Assembly: GCF_016860605.1 (NCBI RefSeq)
Contig: NZ_BNJR01000012.1
Location: 248,001 to 312,000 of the forward strand
Direction of reading: 5' to 3'
From: Lentilactobacillus fungorum
Lineage (GTDB): Bacteria; Bacillota; Bacilli; Lactobacillales; Lactobacillaceae
Length of the DNA stretch: 64,000 nucleotides
The stretch's first letter is position 1, and each line of letters starts with the position of its first letter. This document shows, piece by piece, positions 15,687 to 24,893 of this stretch. The translations under genes were made by a program, and so were the position numbers. The notes beneath the pieces are model-generated. The model had not been told where the DNA came from. It saw only the letters and a list, made by a program, of their open reading frames with translations, and made no database searches.

Positions 15687-18600
15687 TTATGCTTTCCATG
15701 ACGAAACTTTTACCACTTTGTTGAGATGAAACTTGCCGTCGTCTCGGTTTTGAGGCGCAATTACTTGATAGGTAATATTATCCACCCCATCAGAAAGCAA
15801 CTTGTTCTGAGCGCCACTTGGCATCGTAGCAATAAAGTTAAAACCAAACCGGTTAATCGTTTTGGCAAAAATCCGGGCGGTTTGTGGATCTAATTTATCG
15901 GCAAATTCATCGAACATCACCAAATAAGGAGCGTCTTTTCTGGCCGCCCGGCTCAAAATCATTTTTGGCACAAGTAATAGCGGCAACACCATCGCTTGGG
16001 CTTTCTCAGCACCAGACCCCCCTGATTCAACGAAGGTATCATCGACAATCTCATAATCGTCTTCACTACTGTGACAGCGCTTGATCTTGACAATGAACTG
16101 CGACCAGTAGCGGGTGTCCAATAATTCGCTAGCCCGTTGATTAAAGGCCTGTTCGTCGTTAGCCAGTTCAGAGTCGTTGGCTAATTGTTCCAGTCGTTTG
16201 TTAATGGTGGCAGAAACTGCCGGCCGTTCGTCTAATGATGGATCCAGAGCTTCTTCAATCACCTGTGGGTCAACCTTTTGCGGCGTCAATTCAATCTTTA
16301 ATTTGATCCCATTGCTGTCACTAACCCCTTCTGAAAGCATCTCATTAAAGTTATGAATGGCTTGGTATTGAGACGCAATCCGTTGAATCACAGCTGCTTG
16401 GTAAGTTTGATTAGCCAAATCTCGACCACTTTCAACTTCTCCGAGGGCTTTCACAACATTTTCATTGGCAGTTTCTAGAATCTGGTAAACACGGTCGATA
16501 TCAAAGCTGGCAACAAAAGTTTCATCCACTTTTTCAATTGGATTGGGAAACATCTGATCGGCAATTTCAGAATATCCCAGCTCGTCAAACAACGTATTAA
16601 CAGCATTATTATCCAGCCGATCCTGGTTTGATGCATTAATTTGCCGGCTTACCCGGTTGCTCAATTCACCAATTGAATTGTTTCTGATCGCCGTTTTGTT
16701 TTCCGCACAATACTTAACCAAAGCATCGATATCGATTAACGGCTCGTCAACTGGTGGTAGATAGGCTTTCAGTTGATCTAAAATAATATTAACGCGTTCG
16801 TTCAAATCGGCCATGGTCGCTTGTTCATCCTCAATTTGTTCGTTAAGTCCCTTAATTTGTGAATGTGCATCAACGACTTTGGCTTTGGCTTCATCGATTT
16901 GAACTTTCAAATTATTAACCGTTATCGTTTGGCGATCAATCCGCTCGTTTAGCGTTGGATCGATCTTTAAGTTAGTTAATTGATTTGTTAAGCTGGCAAT
17001 TTGTTGCTTCGTTTGCGCCAAATTAAAGGTTGGATCAAGGTTGGCTTCAATATCTGCTAGTCGGTCTTTGATTGCTTGTTGCTTAGTTTCAGCCTGCTCA
17101 ATATGCCCTTGCAACGTCACTGACTGTTGCCCTAATCTAAATAAGTCAGCTCGGTATCGATCTGTGTTCATAAGCAGCTGATCATCTCTCAGTGCTGCTT
17201 TAATCTCTGGATGTTCTGCCACCAACGTTGCCATTTGCTGCTTTAATTCATCATACCGACTAGAAATTTTAGCAGCCCCGGCCTCATGAATCGCCCGGTT
17301 ATCATAGTGAAGCTTTTCCTTGATTGGGGCGGGCCGCAAACCAGTCACATCAACTTCAATCCGGTCGTCCATTTGGGTTCTGGTACCAGTGAAAACTTTG
17401 ATTGAATTTGTCAAATTCTGACTGTTACTTAGCCAGCGTTGATATTTGTTAACTAAATTACTAACTCGCTTGATTTGATCAGCCAAATCCTGAGCTGCCG
17501 TCTGCAAGTCCGTCTGGTAATTAAGTTCTTGCCAGCCCAACTTGTTAATCAGTGATTGAATTTGTCCTTTTAATGGCTCAATCTTCTCATTCGTTAAACC
17601 AGTGAGTTGGTCATTTAATTGCTGAAGGTTAGCCTGGCCTTCAGTTTGTTCTGCCAACAGGGTAACCTTTCGCTGCTGGTTTTCCTTGAAGACCTTCACC
17701 GCTTTTTTTAGTGATTGAATTTCACCTTGGAGTTGCTGACGTTCTTGTTGAATCACTTTTTCGCGCTGTTTTTTAAATTTCAAATCATTTAGCTGTTCGT
17801 CGGCAGCTGCCAGGGCTGCTGTTTGAGTTGCCACTGTCTGCTGAGTTAATTCGGCCTGCTTAGTTAATTTATCAATTTTGAGATGCTGCGCGTTAATCTT
17901 GTTTTGTGCCTTGGAGTAGGGATCAAAAAGCTGGCTGCTAAAGTTATCCATATTTCCAAGAAAAACCATTTGTTTAATTCGATCAATTCGAGTAACAGCT
18001 ATTTCGATGCGCTTTTTTAAGTTTTGACGGTCATTGACGTCGCGCTGGAAACTAGCCACTTGATGAATGATTTCCGGATCAATTCTTTCCTGAGATTGAA
18101 TCAAGGCATCCCGAATCGGCTCAAACTTGGCATTCCCCGCCGTCAGCATAGGCGAAGCGATCATCCGGTCAGCTTGGGCCAGCAATCCTAATTCTTGGCC
18201 ACTGAGTCCGTATACTTCGGCCGCGACCCGCTCACGAAAATCACGGGCCTTTTCACAAATATGTAAGTGATCGCCCAAGCCTTCATTTGCTTGAATAAAC
18301 GCATCCCTATCAAGGGACTTGCCATTATCATCGATCGTTTGAACCGATAACGGCTGGTCAAAATCCCCGTTGGTCGCAATAAACCACCACGTTTTACTCC
18401 GGGGATCCCCCTTAGCACGGTAAGCCCCAATTCCTAAAATAACCTCTCGATATTTAGAAGCCAGTAATTCATAAGCGTAACCGGTCCGCACTTTCATGGC
18501 ACCCTTACCCCATCCCAGTAGCATTGATTCAAACGTGCGACTATCGTGGGAACTATTGCGTGGATCGATGCTGTTTTTTAATTTTTTAGTGTCAGTGGTA

Positions 18601-18797
18601 GGATTAAATGATGGCGTGGCAATCGAGCCGTCAACCAACATGGGGAAAAAACAGTTAGCCAACGTGGTTTTGCCAACGGCGTTCTCACCGACTAGGGCAA
18701 TATTGCCATGAGCCGATACCGGGATATCCAGGCTGCGGTATAAATTGAAATTCCTGAGATGAAATGAAACGGGAATCAGTTTTTCACTATTATTCAT
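15687..18797 (-). CDS. jetC: Wadjet component JetC (SMC/MukB-like ATPase)
   Basis: 1036 residues from ATG 18797 (AAGGAGCTCTCA upstream, 10 bp after jetB); a longer frame to 18893 overlaps jetB and lacks this site. SMC architecture: Walker A GENAVGKT at 37-44; long coiled coils rich in Gln, Leu, Lys and Glu between about 290 and 730; ABC signature-like SGGSGAEK near 925; Walker B YLVMFDEF near 958, followed by ADKLD (D-loop). It is the motor that extrudes DNA loops and lets the complex sense small circular plasmids. Chromosomal SMC proteins are longer and do not sit in such operons. Confidence 0.9.
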   Translation of the reverse strand: MNNSEKLIPVSFHLRNFNLYRSLDIPVSAHGNIALVGENAVGKTTLANCFFPMLVDGSIATPSFNPTTDTKKLKNSIDPRNSSHDSRTFESMLLGWGKGAMKVRTGYAYELLASKYREVILGIGAYRAKGDPRSKTWWFIATNGDFDQPLSVQTIDDNGKSLDRDAFIQANEGLGDHLHICEKARDFRERVAAEVYGLSGQELGLLAQADRMIASPMLTAGNAKFEPIRDALIQSQERIDPEIIHQVASFQRDVNDRQNLKKRIEIAVTRIDRIKQMVFLGNMDNFSSQLFDPYSKAQNKINAQHLKIDKLTKQAELTQQTVATQTAALAAADEQLNDLKFKKQREKVIQQERQQLQGEIQSLKKAVKVFKENQQRKVTLLAEQTEGQANLQQLNDQLTGLTNEKIEPLKGQIQSLINKLGWQELNYQTDLQTAAQDLADQIKRVSNLVNKYQRWLSNSQNLTNSIKVFTGTRTQMDDRIEVDVTGLRPAPIKEKLHYDNRAIHEAGAAKISSRYDELKQQMATLVAEHPEIKAALRDDQLLMNTDRYRADLFRLGQQSVTLQGHIEQAETKQQAIKDRLADIEANLDPTFNLAQTKQQIASLTNQLTNLKIDPTLNERIDRQTITVNNLKVQIDEAKAKVVDAHSQIKGLNEQIEDEQATMADLNERVNIILDQLKAYLPPVDEPLIDIDALVKYCAENKTAIRNNSIGELSNRVSRQINASNQDRLDNNAVNTLFDELGYSEIADQMFPNPIEKVDETFVASFDIDRVYQILETANENVVKALGEVESGRDLANQTYQAAVIQRIASQYQAIHNFNEMLSEGVSDSNGIKLKIELTPQKVDPQVIEEALDPSLDERPAVSATINKRLEQLANDSELANDEQAFNQRASELLDTRYWSQFIVKIKRCHSSEDDYEIVDDTFVESGGSGAEKAQAMVLPLLLVPKMILSRAARKDAPYLVMFDEFADKLDPQTARIFAKTINRFGFNFIATMPSGAQNKLLSDGVDNITYQVIAPQNRDDGKFHLNKVVKVSSWKA

Positions 18798-18807
18798 TGA
18801 GAGCTCC

Positions 18808-19806
18808 TTATTCAAATACTGCTTGGTCAGCGTCGTTGGTGGCTTTAAAGCGTTTGGCAACTGGCGTTGGTTGGTAGTAATCACCGGTTTCAATAACCAA
18901 TGCGTTGGTCAATAAACTCTTTTTCACATCCGTTGGGTTTACGGTTCGACCGGGAAAAAGAGCTTTGGCGACTTGGCGAATTTTGGTGGTTAAGTTGGTT
19001 TTCTTGATGGGATCGTTAAGCTGATTAGCCAGCGCAATGGCTACAATTAATGGTTTGGCTTCACTCTTTTTCTGCTGGTTATCTAACAGAATCGCATAAT
19101 CTTGACCACATTCCAACCGAAAGCGTGCCAAAGGCTGCCACTCTGCCGCTAACTGTTCTTTATTGGCAACTAATTGCGGCCATAATTCTGGAAACTGGTG
19201 AGGCGATAGGTACCGAAACCTAAGCAAAACGCGATTAATCCGCTGGCAGTCACTCAACTGACCGGTATCTTGAGGATGCATCATATAGGCAATCATCTCG
19301 TGAGTAATACTGGTGAAGTCCGGATTGATGTCCCAAAACGGATCCATGATTTCAGATCGACTGGCTTCGTCGCCTTCTGGGTAATCCGGTGTGAACAAGC
19401 CAAAACGCTTGACGAACAATTGATCAATAATCGCATAAATTGCTGGTTCATCCAGTTCAAGGACCTCACTGTGAACCTGCTGAATGATACTCTGGGAGTC
19501 GATCACCATGTCAGACGCCAACCCATCCATTTCTGGCGAACTAATCACAGCCTTGAGGGTCGCCAACAAAACGTGCTTCTCAGCATTGGTTAGACTTCCG
19601 GGTCCAACTAATAAAACCAGATTATTACCGTAATTCAACGGTTGGGTGCCAATTAAGTGATCAAAAAATCGGTAGACCCGACGCTGTTTATAAGTTCGAA
19701 TGGCACTTAACGTGACCTTAGTGGTAGTGGGTTCTGGTGTGCTGGTAAATAATTCTTGATCAATTAGCCGGTTAATAATTAGCTTTTCAGTATTTCCTAG
19801 TTCCAT
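18808..19806 (-). CDS. jetB: Wadjet component JetB (kleisin-associated KITE-type protein)
   Basis: 332 residues; GGAGGAAAATCG precedes the ATG. It corresponds in position to the DUF4194/MukE-like KITE subunit bridging the SMC heads. The protein is predominantly helical with winged-helix-like segments (ELDEPAIYAIIDQLFVKRFG; LSDCQRINRVLLRFRYLSP). It starts 14 bp after jetA and ends 10 bp before jetC. Assignment relies on operon order and size more than on a diagnostic motif. Confidence 0.78.
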   Translation of the reverse strand: MELGNTEKLIINRLIDQELFTSTPEPTTTKVTLSAIRTYKQRRVYRFFDHLIGTQPLNYGNNLVLLVGPGSLTNAEKHVLLATLKAVISSPEMDGLASDMVIDSQSIIQQVHSEVLELDEPAIYAIIDQLFVKRFGLFTPDYPEGDEASRSEIMDPFWDINPDFTSITHEMIAYMMHPQDTGQLSDCQRINRVLLRFRYLSPHQFPELWPQLVANKEQLAAEWQPLARFRLECGQDYAILLDNQQKKSEAKPLIVAIALANQLNDPIKKTNLTTKIRQVAKALFPGRTVNPTDVKKSLLTNALVIETGDYYQPTPVAKRFKATNDADQAVFE

Positions 19807-19820
19807 CGATTTTCCTCCAC

Positions 19821-21314
19821 CTACTTGGCAAATCTGACAGTAAAACCACTCGGTAAGTACACGCTGTATTGCTCACCTTTGCAGTGAAGCTTAATCTGAC
19901 CACATTTTTTAATCGGAGTCACCGCAACCACTTGGCGGCCAAACGGCGCGAAACCATTTAATTGATCATACGACAGCGCCGTGTACAGGCGGGCAACCTC
20001 ATCTCGAGCAAGTTGGCTATCAAATTCTAAGTTATGATCAACTTTAGCCTTTCCAGTGGCATCGATTGGCAGCGCCCGATTGAAATCAGCGAGCCCTTGA
20101 TCCCAACCAGAATCGGCATAGGTATCGTCAGCGAGGTCTGGATTTTCATCCTCGGTGGCAATAGTTCGCCTTGAATTATCAATCAGATAATCTACCGGCC
20201 GCAAACTGACGGCATCCAGTAGGTCATTGGCATCCTCTTCATCCCGATCATCAGCGAGATGAACTGGCAGTGCTCGAGGAAAATGAACATCTTCGTAGTG
20301 GGTCATTAGATCGTCTAGTTGCCTAGCCATTTCTTTAACATCCAACTGTTGCTGCTGACTGTGTTCGTATTCGCGAACTAGTAGCCGAATGGTTCGACTA
20401 ATCGTGTCGTACAACATATAAACGGAGTCAACACTATTATCAATTTTATTGGTGGTGCTTTCGAGGCTGTTGTTTAATTGTTCAAGGCTGGCCTGAACCA
20501 CTTGGCGGGTATTTTTAAAATCAATCGCCATTTTATCTTCACGGCCCAGCATTTGATCAAGGTCAATGCTGTCCTTACCTTGTTTACTGGCCGCGATCCG
20601 CCGGGAATAATCCTGGTCAAATACCATATGCTGGACTTTGCTGCCAGTTCGAATCATCTTAATAAACGCTGGAATTGCCCGTTCTTTCAGCAATTTCTGC
20701 AACGTTTCAGCATTTTGACTACCATGATTAAACGAGATATCATTCGCCAAATCTGACAAGTCGGCATCCAACTTATGCATCCCTTTGAGGACATCCTGTG
20801 AGGCGTCGATCATAACCCCAAAGTGGTTAAATAACCGACTGGTCTCGGCATTGATATCTTTGGTATAGATTTCATTGACCAACTGGCAATATTCGTCAAT
20901 TCGATTAACGTTAGCGGTTGCCATGGATTGTGAGTCAGCCGCCTTTTGCATGCCATTCATAAAGCTTAAGCCAACTGAATTAATTCGGTAAATGTAGGTC
21001 GTCTTAATGTGGCGGGTTCCGTTATGCATCTGCTCGCGAACTTTATGCTGACTTTTTTCAATCATATCGGCAGTCGTCAATTTATCGAGAATTTTCTTAA
21101 AGACTTCATTGGCAATCGGTTTTTCATTTTGTTCCAGATAGTTGATGTTAAACTGCTGCAACAAAAAATCCGCCGTGATTGGCGTATCGGTATTTTGCGT
21201 ATTATGGCGCAAAATCGTCAGAATCCACCAACCAGCTAGCGGATGATTCATATTTCCACCTAGAATAGTGGCGTTAAGAATGTTACGAAGTTCTGTTTGA
21301 AGAGTTGGGGTCAT
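19821..21314 (-). CDS. jetA: Wadjet component JetA (kleisin/MukF-like)
   Basis: 497 residues from ATG 21314, with AAAAGGAATTTC upstream; the frame extends 11 residues further without support. It corresponds to the MukF-like kleisin, with an N-terminal winged-helix region (PLAGWWILTILRHN; KKILDKLTTADMIEKSQH), a long helical middle (residues about 150-350) and an acidic linker (DDRDEEDANDLLDA). First gene of the minus-strand jetABCD operon. The whole operon lies between the pentose cluster and a nucleoside hydrolase, as expected for a horizontally acquired defence insertion. Confidence 0.78.
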   Translation of the reverse strand: MTPTLQTELRNILNATILGGNMNHPLAGWWILTILRHNTQNTDTPITADFLLQQFNINYLEQNEKPIANEVFKKILDKLTTADMIEKSQHKVREQMHNGTRHIKTTYIYRINSVGLSFMNGMQKAADSQSMATANVNRIDEYCQLVNEIYTKDINAETSRLFNHFGVMIDASQDVLKGMHKLDADLSDLANDISFNHGSQNAETLQKLLKERAIPAFIKMIRTGSKVQHMVFDQDYSRRIAASKQGKDSIDLDQMLGREDKMAIDFKNTRQVVQASLEQLNNSLESTTNKIDNSVDSVYMLYDTISRTIRLLVREYEHSQQQQLDVKEMARQLDDLMTHYEDVHFPRALPVHLADDRDEEDANDLLDAVSLRPVDYLIDNSRRTIATEDENPDLADDTYADSGWDQGLADFNRALPIDATGKAKVDHNLEFDSQLARDEVARLYTALSYDQLNGFAPFGRQVVAVTPIKKCGQIKLHCKGEQYSVYLPSGFTVRFAK

Positions 21315-21411
21315 CGAAATTCCTTTTCTTGAGTCGTTGGTTGACAATTAGTTTCCTATATTATAAGCGATTGTGATGACTAGTGCTACCCTGACCATTA
21401 ACTACCAATTA

Positions 21412-21497
21412 AAGCTGGGGACAAAAGGCGTTTTGATCCCAGAATATAATAGAAACTGCCAATCGTTCCTGGTTCTGGAATGGTTAGCGATTTCTAT
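21412..21497. other. Structured intergenic region upstream of jetA
   Basis: Two hairpins are visible: CTGGGGACAAAA/TTTTGATCCCAG (21415-21442, a terminator-like form common in lactobacilli), and a long imperfect inverted repeat with arms 21449-21469 and 21477-21497 (ATAGAAA.../...TTTCTAT). The remaining part to 21637 shows no supported gene. Confidence 0.45.
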
Positions 21498-21637
21498 CGA
21501 ACGATAGGGACCCATCGTTTACCAATTAGGCTAGGTGTTTTACAATCTCGTCGTGGTCTCAATCCAAATATGGGTGAGGATCTAAGTTGCAATTACGGGT
21601 GGAAATCAAATTTTGTTCCACCTTCGAGAAACTGCTG

Positions 21638-22570
21638 CTATCCAAACGTTTTCAACGAATCCATAATCAAGTGAATGAACTTCTCACGATCAATCCCCAA
21701 CAACACCTCCGTATTTTTAGGCTTGCCGGTCAGTTCGTAATAGTCACAAACCGTCTCCCCATCGGTCAGATCCCCTTGATTTTCAACATCGACGTTCATG
21801 AGTTTACTTTCAAACATCGTTGGATCAATCAGCCAAGCGATTGTACATGGATCATGAAGGGGCGCCCCTTTAAAGCCCCATTTGGGTGCCTCATGATAGC
21901 GCTCAAAGAATTCCAGCAAGCCATAAAAAGCGTGGGCAACCGGATTTTTGATCTCGTCAATTTTCGCAATTTCGCTCTTGAGAATCTGAGCCTTGTGAGT
22001 CACGTTTAATGGTGCCATTGTTAATGGAATCCCAGAGTTTAATACGATCTTGGCCGCTTCAGGATCAACGAAGATATTAAACTCAACCGATGGTGTCCAG
22101 TTTCCTAATCCCATCGCACCACCCATAAAGACGATCCGCTCAATTTTGTCAGTTAGTTCTGGATAAACTCGCAGGAACAAGGCCGCGTTGGTCATCGGTC
22201 CAGTCACAACTAACGTCACCTTTTCAGTAGATTTTTGAATGGTTTGGGCCATGAGTTCAATTGCCGGCATTGGTTGCGATTTAAAATCTGGATCAGGTAA
22301 CTCGGCGCCATCTAACCCAGATCGACCATGAACATTACCAGCCGTTCTCAGTGGGCGTAACAATGGCGTTTTATTGCCACTAGCGACCGGAATTTCTTCA
22401 TGTTTCATTAAGGTGAGCATCCGCATCGCGTTATTTAATGTCTTTTCAGGAGTTTGGTTGCCTGCCGAAGTTGTCACTGCAGCTAAGTCAATCTTGGGCG
22501 ACACAATTGCCAACATCATCGCCAACGCGTCATCGTGGCCTGGATCACAATCTAGAATAATTTTTGTCAT
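21638..22570 (-). CDS. Inosine/uridine-preferring nucleoside hydrolase
   Basis: 310 residues. It hydrolyses N-ribosides to free base and ribose. The calcium-binding N-terminus is IILDCDPGHDDALAMMLA (D-x-D-x-x-x-D-D). Further family motifs are VVTGPMTNAALFL, IVFMGGAMG, the N-x-x-x-D-P-E-A-A segment VEFNIFVDPEAAKIV, and a C-terminal PLHDPCTIAWL. GAAAGGAAATCG precedes the ATG, 24 bp after the UDG-family gene, so the two are probably co-transcribed. The ribose produced could feed the ribokinase cluster 7-13 kb away. Confidence 0.9.
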   Translation of the reverse strand: MTKIILDCDPGHDDALAMMLAIVSPKIDLAAVTTSAGNQTPEKTLNNAMRMLTLMKHEEIPVASGNKTPLLRPLRTAGNVHGRSGLDGAELPDPDFKSQPMPAIELMAQTIQKSTEKVTLVVTGPMTNAALFLRVYPELTDKIERIVFMGGAMGLGNWTPSVEFNIFVDPEAAKIVLNSGIPLTMAPLNVTHKAQILKSEIAKIDEIKNPVAHAFYGLLEFFERYHEAPKWGFKGAPLHDPCTIAWLIDPTMFESKLMNVDVENQGDLTDGETVCDYYELTGKPKNTEVLLGIDREKFIHLIMDSLKTFG

Positions 22571-22594
22571 ATCGATTTCCTTTCTGATGCTAGT

Positions 22595-23173
22595 TTATAT
22601 CACTTTGCCAACTCGCTCCCTCAACGCCTCGACCACCTCATCCATGAACCAAGGATGGGCCTTTAACCAACCATAATTAAGTGGGGAGGGATGAACTAAC
22701 GGAAAGTACTCAGGTAAATAGTCATTAAAATGGCGAACTGTTTCTGTCAGGTTCCTTTTTCTGCGATTACCTAAATAATATTTCTGAGCATATTGACCAA
22801 TCAGTAACTTTATCTTCACTTTGGGCATGAGCTGCAATAACGGTTCATGCCATTTATCAGCGAATCCTTTTCTTGGTGGTAAATCACCATGTTTACCCTT
22901 GCCAGGATAATAAAAATCTAGTGGCATGACCGCAATTTTACCTGAATGATAGAATTGATCTTTAGTTATTCCCATCCAATCCCTTAGTCGATCACCACTA
23001 GGATCGTTCCAAAAAATCATCGACTCTTGAGCTTTACGACTTGGCGCTTGACTAATAATTAGAATTTCAGCCTCTGGTTCAATGTGGTAGAGCGGTAAAA
23101 TTCCCTGCTGGGTATACGACTGATTTTGTGCATCAGTCTGAATTGCCGTGAAGATCTCATCTGCCGTTTTCAT
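22595..23173 (-). CDS. Uracil-DNA glycosylase-family protein
   Basis: 192 residues of the single-domain UDG superfamily. Motif 1 is visible as LIISQAPSRKAQES with a following FWNDPSGDRLRDWMGI, and the C-terminal loop as FPLVHPSPLNYGWLK, the H-P-S-P form being typical of small UDG-like proteins. It probably removes damaged bases or acts on nucleic acids, but several members of this subfamily have no demonstrated glycosylase activity. It precedes the nucleoside hydrolase by 24 bp. Confidence 0.82.
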   Translation of the reverse strand: MKTADEIFTAIQTDAQNQSYTQQGILPLYHIEPEAEILIISQAPSRKAQESMIFWNDPSGDRLRDWMGITKDQFYHSGKIAVMPLDFYYPGKGKHGDLPPRKGFADKWHEPLLQLMPKVKIKLLIGQYAQKYYLGNRRKRNLTETVRHFNDYLPEYFPLVHPSPLNYGWLKAHPWFMDEVVEALRERVGKVI

Positions 23174-23282
23174 AGATATCGAGGTCTCCTTTCAAGATAA
23201 TAATTGAGTTTTGCTGACATTCTCTTTTGAGTTGCAACAAATTAAGTATACTGCAACTTACTAGACCACATGAGCCCATAAT

Positions 23283-23322
23283 AAATCCCGCCAAAATGAC
23301 AATCAAAGTTTTGGCGGGATTT
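23283..23322. terminator. Bidirectional terminator
   Basis: AAATCCCGCCAAAA (23283-23296) pairs perfectly with TTTTGGCGGGATTT (23309-23322). Located between nhaC and the UDG gene on the minus strand, so it ends the tyramine cluster. Confidence 0.85.
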
Positions 23323-23387
23323 ATTAATCATTGAGTTAAGTAGCCTGTTAAAGTTAATGCTTCTTTAATATTTATTGTAAAGCACCT

Positions 23388-24788
23388 TCACGACGCATGA
23401 ACCGCATGTTGGCGACATTTCCACGTTACAATTGTGAACCCCAAAATGACTGTCAGCAGCGGATTTAAGTATGAATAGAATGCATAACCCACGTAGTCAA
23501 TCGAATTGATACCAAGGGCAGCCGCACAAAATACTCCGCTTACGCCCCATGGAACAATCGAATTAATATCAGCGCCACCTGTTGCCAACGTCCGCGATAG
23601 GTACTTCCGATCAATTCCTAATTCATCGTATGCTAATTTAAACGTTTCTCCCGGCAAAATAATTGCCAAATATTGCTCCCCAACTAAAAAGTTAACCCCA
23701 ATTCCACCCATTAAAGTGGCTAAGATTAGCCGGCCAGGAGTTTTAATGAAACCTTTTAGACTCTCAATTAACGTTTTAACAATACCAAATTTAATGAGTA
23801 ACCCACCTAGTGCCAGGGCAACGATAATCAGTGACACTGAATTCAGCATATTGGTAATCCCTCCGCCACTCATTAAACGGGCAACCACGCTATTACTATC
23901 GTTTTCTTGATTTCCATTTATTAACAGGTTCCCTAATTGACTCAACGTAAACGCCCGATCCTGGCAAAAAATAAGCCCGATTGCGACGATTGAGCTCATA
24001 AGTAACGTAGGAATTGCCGGTACCTTTCGCCAAGCCAAGATTAGCAAAACGCCGATTGGAATTAGTGGTACCCAAGAAATCTGATAGTTTACCGCTAATT
24101 CATTCATGATTGCTTGGATTGCATTCACATCCGCTGCTTTATGAGATTTGCCAACAATTGACAGCAAGATAATTGTTCCTGCTGCGGCCGGGAGGCAAGT
24201 CATTGTCATGTTTTTTAAGTGACGATATAAATTTACCTTGGCAATCCCGGTCGTCAAATTCGACGTGTCAGATAGCGGTGAAAGATTGTTGCCAAAGAAG
24301 GCCCCGGAAATGATTGCCCCAGCCGTAATTGACGGCGAGAAACCAAGTACATGACCAATTCCCATGAAGGCAATACCAATAGTCGAAACGGTTGTAAACG
24401 CACTGCCAATCGTCATTCCAATTAACCCACAAACAACAAAAACCGTTGGCAAGAATAATTTTATCGATATTATTTGAAAGCCAATATACATCATTGTTGC
24501 AATCGTGTTGGATTTTAACCAACTGGCAATCAAAATGCCAATAATCAAGAAAATTAAAATTGGTATGATTCCCTGTGTTACGCCATCAACTACGCCCGAA
24601 AAGATATCATCCCAAGAAAATCTTTTTGCCTTACCATAAAATAGCAGTCCCGTGAATACCAAGATAATTGGAACTTGAGGTGCTAATCTAAAATGAATAA
24701 TCATTATTCCAAGAACGCTAAACATAATGCCCATAATCAATAAACTTTCGATTAATGAAATCCTTGCCGGCTTGCTGGTCCCGTTCAT
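23388..24788 (-). CDS. nhaC: NhaC-type antiporter of the tyramine cluster
   Basis: 466 residues from ATG 24788 (AAGGGG 7-8 nt upstream), 10-12 membrane segments. NhaC proteins exchange Na+ for H+, but related family members are also predicted tyrosine/lysine transporters. An nhaC gene closes the tyrS-tyrDC-tyrP-nhaC locus in tyramine-producing lactobacilli and enterococci. Conserved motifs: LSPLSDTSNLTTG and NFLVGEQYLAIILPGE. It is paralogous to the protein at 52981-54399 over its whole length. A strong intrinsic terminator separates it from tyrP, so its expression depends on read-through or its own promoter. Confidence 0.88.
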   Translation of the reverse strand: MNGTSKPARISLIESLLIMGIMFSVLGIMIIHFRLAPQVPIILVFTGLLFYGKAKRFSWDDIFSGVVDGVTQGIIPILIFLIIGILIASWLKSNTIATMMYIGFQIISIKLFLPTVFVVCGLIGMTIGSAFTTVSTIGIAFMGIGHVLGFSPSITAGAIISGAFFGNNLSPLSDTSNLTTGIAKVNLYRHLKNMTMTCLPAAAGTIILLSIVGKSHKAADVNAIQAIMNELAVNYQISWVPLIPIGVLLILAWRKVPAIPTLLMSSIVAIGLIFCQDRAFTLSQLGNLLINGNQENDSNSVVARLMSGGGITNMLNSVSLIIVALALGGLLIKFGIVKTLIESLKGFIKTPGRLILATLMGGIGVNFLVGEQYLAIILPGETFKLAYDELGIDRKYLSRTLATGGADINSIVPWGVSGVFCAAALGINSIDYVGYAFYSYLNPLLTVILGFTIVTWKCRQHAVHAS

Positions 24789-24805
24789 TTCCAACCCCTT
24801 CTTTC

Positions 24806-24848
24806 CAAAAAAAGACTTGCAGCAAAACAAATGGTTTTGTAGCAAGCC
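24806..24848 (-). terminator. Intrinsic terminator between tyrP and nhaC
   Basis: GGCTTGCTACAAAACC pairs imperfectly with GGTTTTGCTGCAAGTC-like sequence on the minus strand, followed by seven T. It would end tyrDC-tyrP transcripts before nhaC. Confidence 0.8.
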
Positions 24849-24893
24849 TTTCAATTATGAATGTTCTTTTATATAGTAATTATCAAACAGCCC

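Noticed and set aside
15687-18893. Chromosomal Smc or SbcC
   Set aside because: Operon context with three Jet partners, MukB-like head motifs and shorter coiled coils favour JetC.
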